From Haplosporangium gracile (taxonomy: Eukaryota; Mortierellomycota; Mortierellomycetes; Mortierellales; Mortierellaceae), in assembly GCA_015499985.1 (NCBI GenBank), contig JAAAUF010000366.1, positions 1 through 37,089 on the forward strand: DNA of 37,089 nt, read 5' to 3'. The position numbers and the translations under genes are program-made. How positions within the stretch are numbered: position 1 is the stretch's first letter; each line of letters opens with the position of its first letter. Positions 33,825 to 37,089 of this stretch are shown piece by piece. The notes under the pieces were generated by a model that saw nothing but the letters and a program-made list of their open reading frames with translations, had not been told where the DNA came from and did no database searches.

Positions 33825-36800
33825 TATTTGTTGCTGTAAAGGCTGAGAAGAGGACTTTGAGGAGAGAACGAGTTCCAACGGATGACGGTGGTTGGCGAAA
33901 TGTGGAGTAGGAGCTCTCGATGTCTAATTTAAACTAGGGAAGAAAACTATCGTCAGTATTATTTTCTCTCGGAGAATTGAATTGAAGTAAAATTGGAAAA
34001 ATAGTAAAGGGCCATGTACAGTACAGACAATGGTCAAGAGCAATTGACGCACTGGAGTTCGGAACACCGTGGAATAAAAAAATTGTCATGGAACAATATC
34101 TGACAGACTTACCAATTGGCAAACGGCGAGAAAAGCTGCGTTCTTTGACAAGGAGGGCGTGAAGGAGGATGTGGATGAAGACAAACCAAAGAGTGGAGAG
34201 ATCGGCGGCCTTGCTTTTCTTTTAGGGTAGTAAATCTCAAATCAATGAAAAGGATGGGAGATGAGAACTGGATAAAAAGAGGAGTAGAAGGGTGAGGGGG
34301 AGAGAAAAGGAAGAAGGATGGAAGAGAAGGAAGACAAAAAGAAGAGATAAAAAAAAAGAAGAAAGGAAGAAAAAGAAGAGAAATATTTTTTGGTTCTTAA
34401 GATAATGGAATGCTGTGGTTATGAACAGAAAGTGCCGAAGGGGAGTGACACGACAGATAGAATGAGAGAAAATTGAAAAAAGGGGAGCACACAGAGATAA
34501 CAAACAACAGGGGATGAAGAAAAAAACGTAAGGAAAGTAAAATAAAAGAGAAGCGCACAAAGATGCGAGGAGAGGACAAAGAGACGCAAGGGAGGAAGTC
34601 GAAGAGAGGAGAAAAAATAAGGGAAAAGAAGGGGTTTCGTGGTCATGGCATCTCCCCTTTATACAAATCGTCATTTTTTTTTACTTTATTCAAATGTCAG
34701 TTCCTTTTCTTCATTTCTGTATTGAGCTTTTCTCTTTCCCGCTCTAACCATCACCACAATCACCGCAATTCCATTTCATGTCTCAATGGATCCCTAGCTA
34801 GGCCGAACAAAGGATGAAAAAAAGTAAAGAAGGAGAATGACGAAGTACGGAGGAGGAAGTAGGAAGGAAGGGAGAAGGAGCCTCATCCGCGATGGGACAT
34901 TTTTTTTTCCTGTTCCATGTTTTTCAACTCATCTTTTCTCTCATCCCATGCACTCCTGTTGAACTTTTGTTTGTTTCCTTGTAAATGCTGACCTAAATCA
35001 TGTTACTCAAATATGGATTCTTTCGCCGAATAGCAACCACTCACAGAATGGTGGTCGTTCAAAAAAACGGCGTATGGAACTTATTCATTCCCTCCTTGTC
35101 CTGCACGCTCCTTTCTACTCCAACGCAACAATGCGGTTCAAAATAAGCGCATTCAAGGAATAGAACGAGTAAAAAAAAAGCGGTCGGTCAAGCAAAAGGG
35201 AGGTGTACACCAAGCCTTGGCCAATATGCGCGCGTTTTTCTCTTTATTTTATTTTTTGGACATGTCTGACCCTGTCTTAGCCACTTCCAGTCGGGCAAGT
35301 CATTAGCGAGCTTGGCCGACCGTGTATACTTCTTTGAGAACCCGAATATCACGAGCTGCTCTGTCATAAAGAAAACAACGCGATTTTTTTTTGGGCTTCC
35401 CTTTCTCATTTTGTACATGTGTAGGACTCGCCTAATGAACGACGAAAAAAAAAAATGAAAAATAAAAAATAAAAAATAAAAATGCTTATGCCGTTTGCCT
35501 CGCCTCTCTCTTGTCTTCTTCATCCCCATAAACTTTCACTGTAAAGTTTTTCCAGGCACAAGCAAAAATCGAGCGCGTTGACTGGCTGGATAAAACCACA
35601 AAGACCACAAAGAGGAACAGAGAGAAAGTAAAGAAACGAAAGAAGGTCTTGGCTTCTGAACAGATGATCGCCGTTTTTCTTTCTTTCGTCTCTTATCCAA
35701 GCATGAGAGGCACGAAATAAAGCACGAATCAAAACAAAATGAGCAGTGAGCGACATCGTTCCTCGAGAAAAACGTGTAGTGGTTTTTGTCGTTGTCATGC
35801 AACGCAAATATGTATTGTACTCATTGTTGATATTGATGTGCTCTCCGTTTCTCATCGGCAAACGCGGCTCGTGCCCCCGTATCAAATCTGAATTGGGCCA
35901 AAAGGGTTTGGTTCACACCAGTGAGGGCAAAAAAAGGAAAAGAGAGAAGGGAAGAGGGAATACGGGCCGTAGGGGCAAGAAGAGGGAGAGAGGAAAGTAA
36001 CAAGACACATAGGCAACGAGTATAGCATCTTGTCAGCCCACGTTTTTTAATGCTCCACGTAACATAACACAAAGATAGCTCATGGATACTTGTTCTAGCA
36101 GCTTGGGCGTGGGTGGGTTGTGTGCTGCGATTGCTCATCTTTTTCTTAACTCACAACTTGCGGCACAGACGCTCAATGGCCAGGAATGCTTAAATTGCTC
36201 TCGCTCATTGGCCCAAGCCCAAGAAATAGAAAATCTATTTTCCTCCGCCCCCCCGGTTCGACCTATAGGGGTGTGCGTGGGCCCTGGACTGGTCATTATT
36301 ATTTCGTCCATGAGTTATTTGGGAGGCGAGGGAAGTAAAATGTAAACGCGTTCAGTATCATCATGCTTTGGCCTTCTTACTTTCTTTATGTGTTCTCCAT
36401 TCCATGACATGGTTTGTTTGCTTATGGTCTCCTTTTATGAGTGTACATGAACGTGTTTTTCTTTGTTTTTTGTGATCACTTTGCCTTTATCCGCTTGGAT
36501 TACAGTACACAACATGAGGCGAGCCACACTCATATCTGCCATGTGCAGCACAAGAAAAACACTGAAAAAAGCAACAGCAAAAATGAGCAGCATTTATAAA
36601 TTTCACCATAACTACCTCGAAAACAAAAACAACTACCCCACATAATCGAGCTAATAGAACGACGTTTAACTCTAACAGCAAGAAGAAAGGTTAAGCGCTC
36701 CTGCATCGAACTCATGCAGGAGAAACGTGCGAAGGTCAATGGCTAAATGTCTCTCTCCCTTTTTTTGGGTTTTTTTGTTCCTTTGGTCCGTTCGGTGTCT

Positions 36801-36982
36801 CCCTCCTCCTCGAAGAGAGACTGTCTGTGTGTATCTCTCTCCCCTCTTTCTCTCTCTCTCTCTCTCGCTGTCGCTTCGTTTGTCTGTCTCCTCGTTCTGA
36901 TGCATGGACAAACAGGGGATGAGAGGAGAAAGGACTGCTACGCCCATCAAAAAGAAAGGAAAAGAGAGAGAGAGCAGCTTAC
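33825..36982. other. Upstream leader of BTA1 and intergenic DNA
   Basis: 33825-34660 is best read as BTA1 5' UTR with one intron. 34661-36982 has only short frames without recognisable features. It includes an AAAAAAT repeat at 35456-35481 and a CT-rich tract at about 36750-36870. No tRNA or element ends were recognised. Confidence 0.45.
34656..34663 (-). promoter_or_regulatory. TATA-like box, possible BTA1 promoter
   Basis: TATAAAGG on the minus strand, followed by a pyrimidine-rich sense tract (34640-34240) and then a GTAAGTCTG donor near 34111 whose CCCTAG acceptor is near 33936. This fits a spliced 5' leader ending before the ATG at 33824. Confidence 0.4.
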
Positions 36983-37089
36983 TTCTTTGTCATCAAAATA
37001 AGAGTCAACACACACAGACATCTCTCTGTCTTCATTGAAGCTGTGAGGAGCAGCGGCAGCTGTTGCGCAGAGCCAGGTTGTGAATCGGA
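36983..37089 (-). CDS. Probable exon of an unknown gene entering from the right edge
   Basis: The last 107 nt of the window, read on the minus strand, are open and have balanced codon composition. They encode 35 residues beginning RFTTWLCATAAAAPHSF and ending NEDREMSVCVDSYFDDKE. A GTAAGC donor follows at 36982, and the sequence beyond it turns into CT-rich low complexity, as expected for an intron. A possible next exon starts after ATTTAG near 36743, where two frames stay open. The family is not recognised. Reading frame and exon status are tentative. Confidence 0.4.

Noticed and set aside
35188..35885. Overlapping minus-strand frames of 113 and 121 codons
   Set aside because: Composition follows AT-rich simple sequence. 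No domain, signal peptide or promoter was found.
36255..36265. GGTTCGACCTA, tRNA B-box-like
   Set aside because: The stem bases do not pair and no upstream cloverleaf is present.
36672..36950. 92-codon minus-strand frame with (SER)n-type charged sequence
   Set aside because: Its middle is a GA/CT microsatellite and it is continuous with the likely intron of the right-edge gene. Only its last part (HLAIDLRTFLLHEF...) looks coding-like, and a competing frame there is equally open.

Overview
The window looks like nuclear DNA of a filamentous fungus. Genes are split by short GT-AG introns and lie on both strands. They are separated by long intergenic stretches full of CT-rich, poly-T and simple-repeat sequence. 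The gene set (a Bub2-type TBC GAP, a fungal betaine-lipid synthase of the two-domain BTA1 type, a Zim17-type zinc-finger protein, a PRELI/Ups protein, a cysteinyl-tRNA synthetase and small secreted proteins with C-type-lectin-like and beta-trefoil-like folds) fits an early-diverging lineage such as a Mortierella-like member of Mucoromycota. That assignment is inference. I saw no rRNA, convincing tRNA, CRISPR array or intact transposon.

Layout. 1-389 (minus) is the 5' part of a gene for a secreted repeat protein that runs off the left edge. 3339-4930 (minus) encodes a 404-residue secreted protein with a C-type-lectin-like head and an Ala/Pro/Glu-rich tail. 6638-9861 (plus) is cysteinyl-tRNA synthetase in six exons, probably making mitochondrial and cytosolic forms. 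10277-10807 (minus) encodes a small secreted beta-trefoil-like protein. 13457-14474 (minus) and 14959-15888 (plus) form a divergent pair of mitochondrial genes, PRELI/Ups and DNL zinc finger (Zim17/Hep). 16392-21207 (minus) is a six-exon Bub2/Cdc16-like Rab-GAP-domain gene with a large disordered N-terminal exon. 25912-28940 (minus) is a two-exon membrane RING-H2 E3 ligase gene. 30115-33824 (minus) is the betaine lipid (DGTS) synthase gene BTA1, complete except for an in-frame TGA in its S-adenosylmethionine-binding motif. 36983-37089 (minus) is a probable exon of a gene entering from the right edge.

The housekeeping genes are functionally scattered: translation, mitochondrial lipid transfer, mitochondrial Hsp70 upkeep, mitotic-exit control, ubiquitylation and membrane lipid synthesis. 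Only the PRELI-Zim17 pair shows an arrangement suggesting co-regulation. The two left-hand secreted-protein genes share a nearly identical signal-peptide exon joined to unrelated mature proteins.

The strongest points for a second look are: (1) the TGA at 32234-32236, in place of an expected Trp codon of BTA1; (2) the left-edge secreted protein built of GVPIRNSP repeats; (3) the shared, phase-compatible signal exon; (4) the start-site arrangement of the cysteinyl-tRNA synthetase; (5) the Bub2-like protein with an exceptionally long disordered leader and a 1.7 kb intron. All exon boundaries below were read by eye from GT/AG signals, reading phase and family similarity; none is backed by transcript data.
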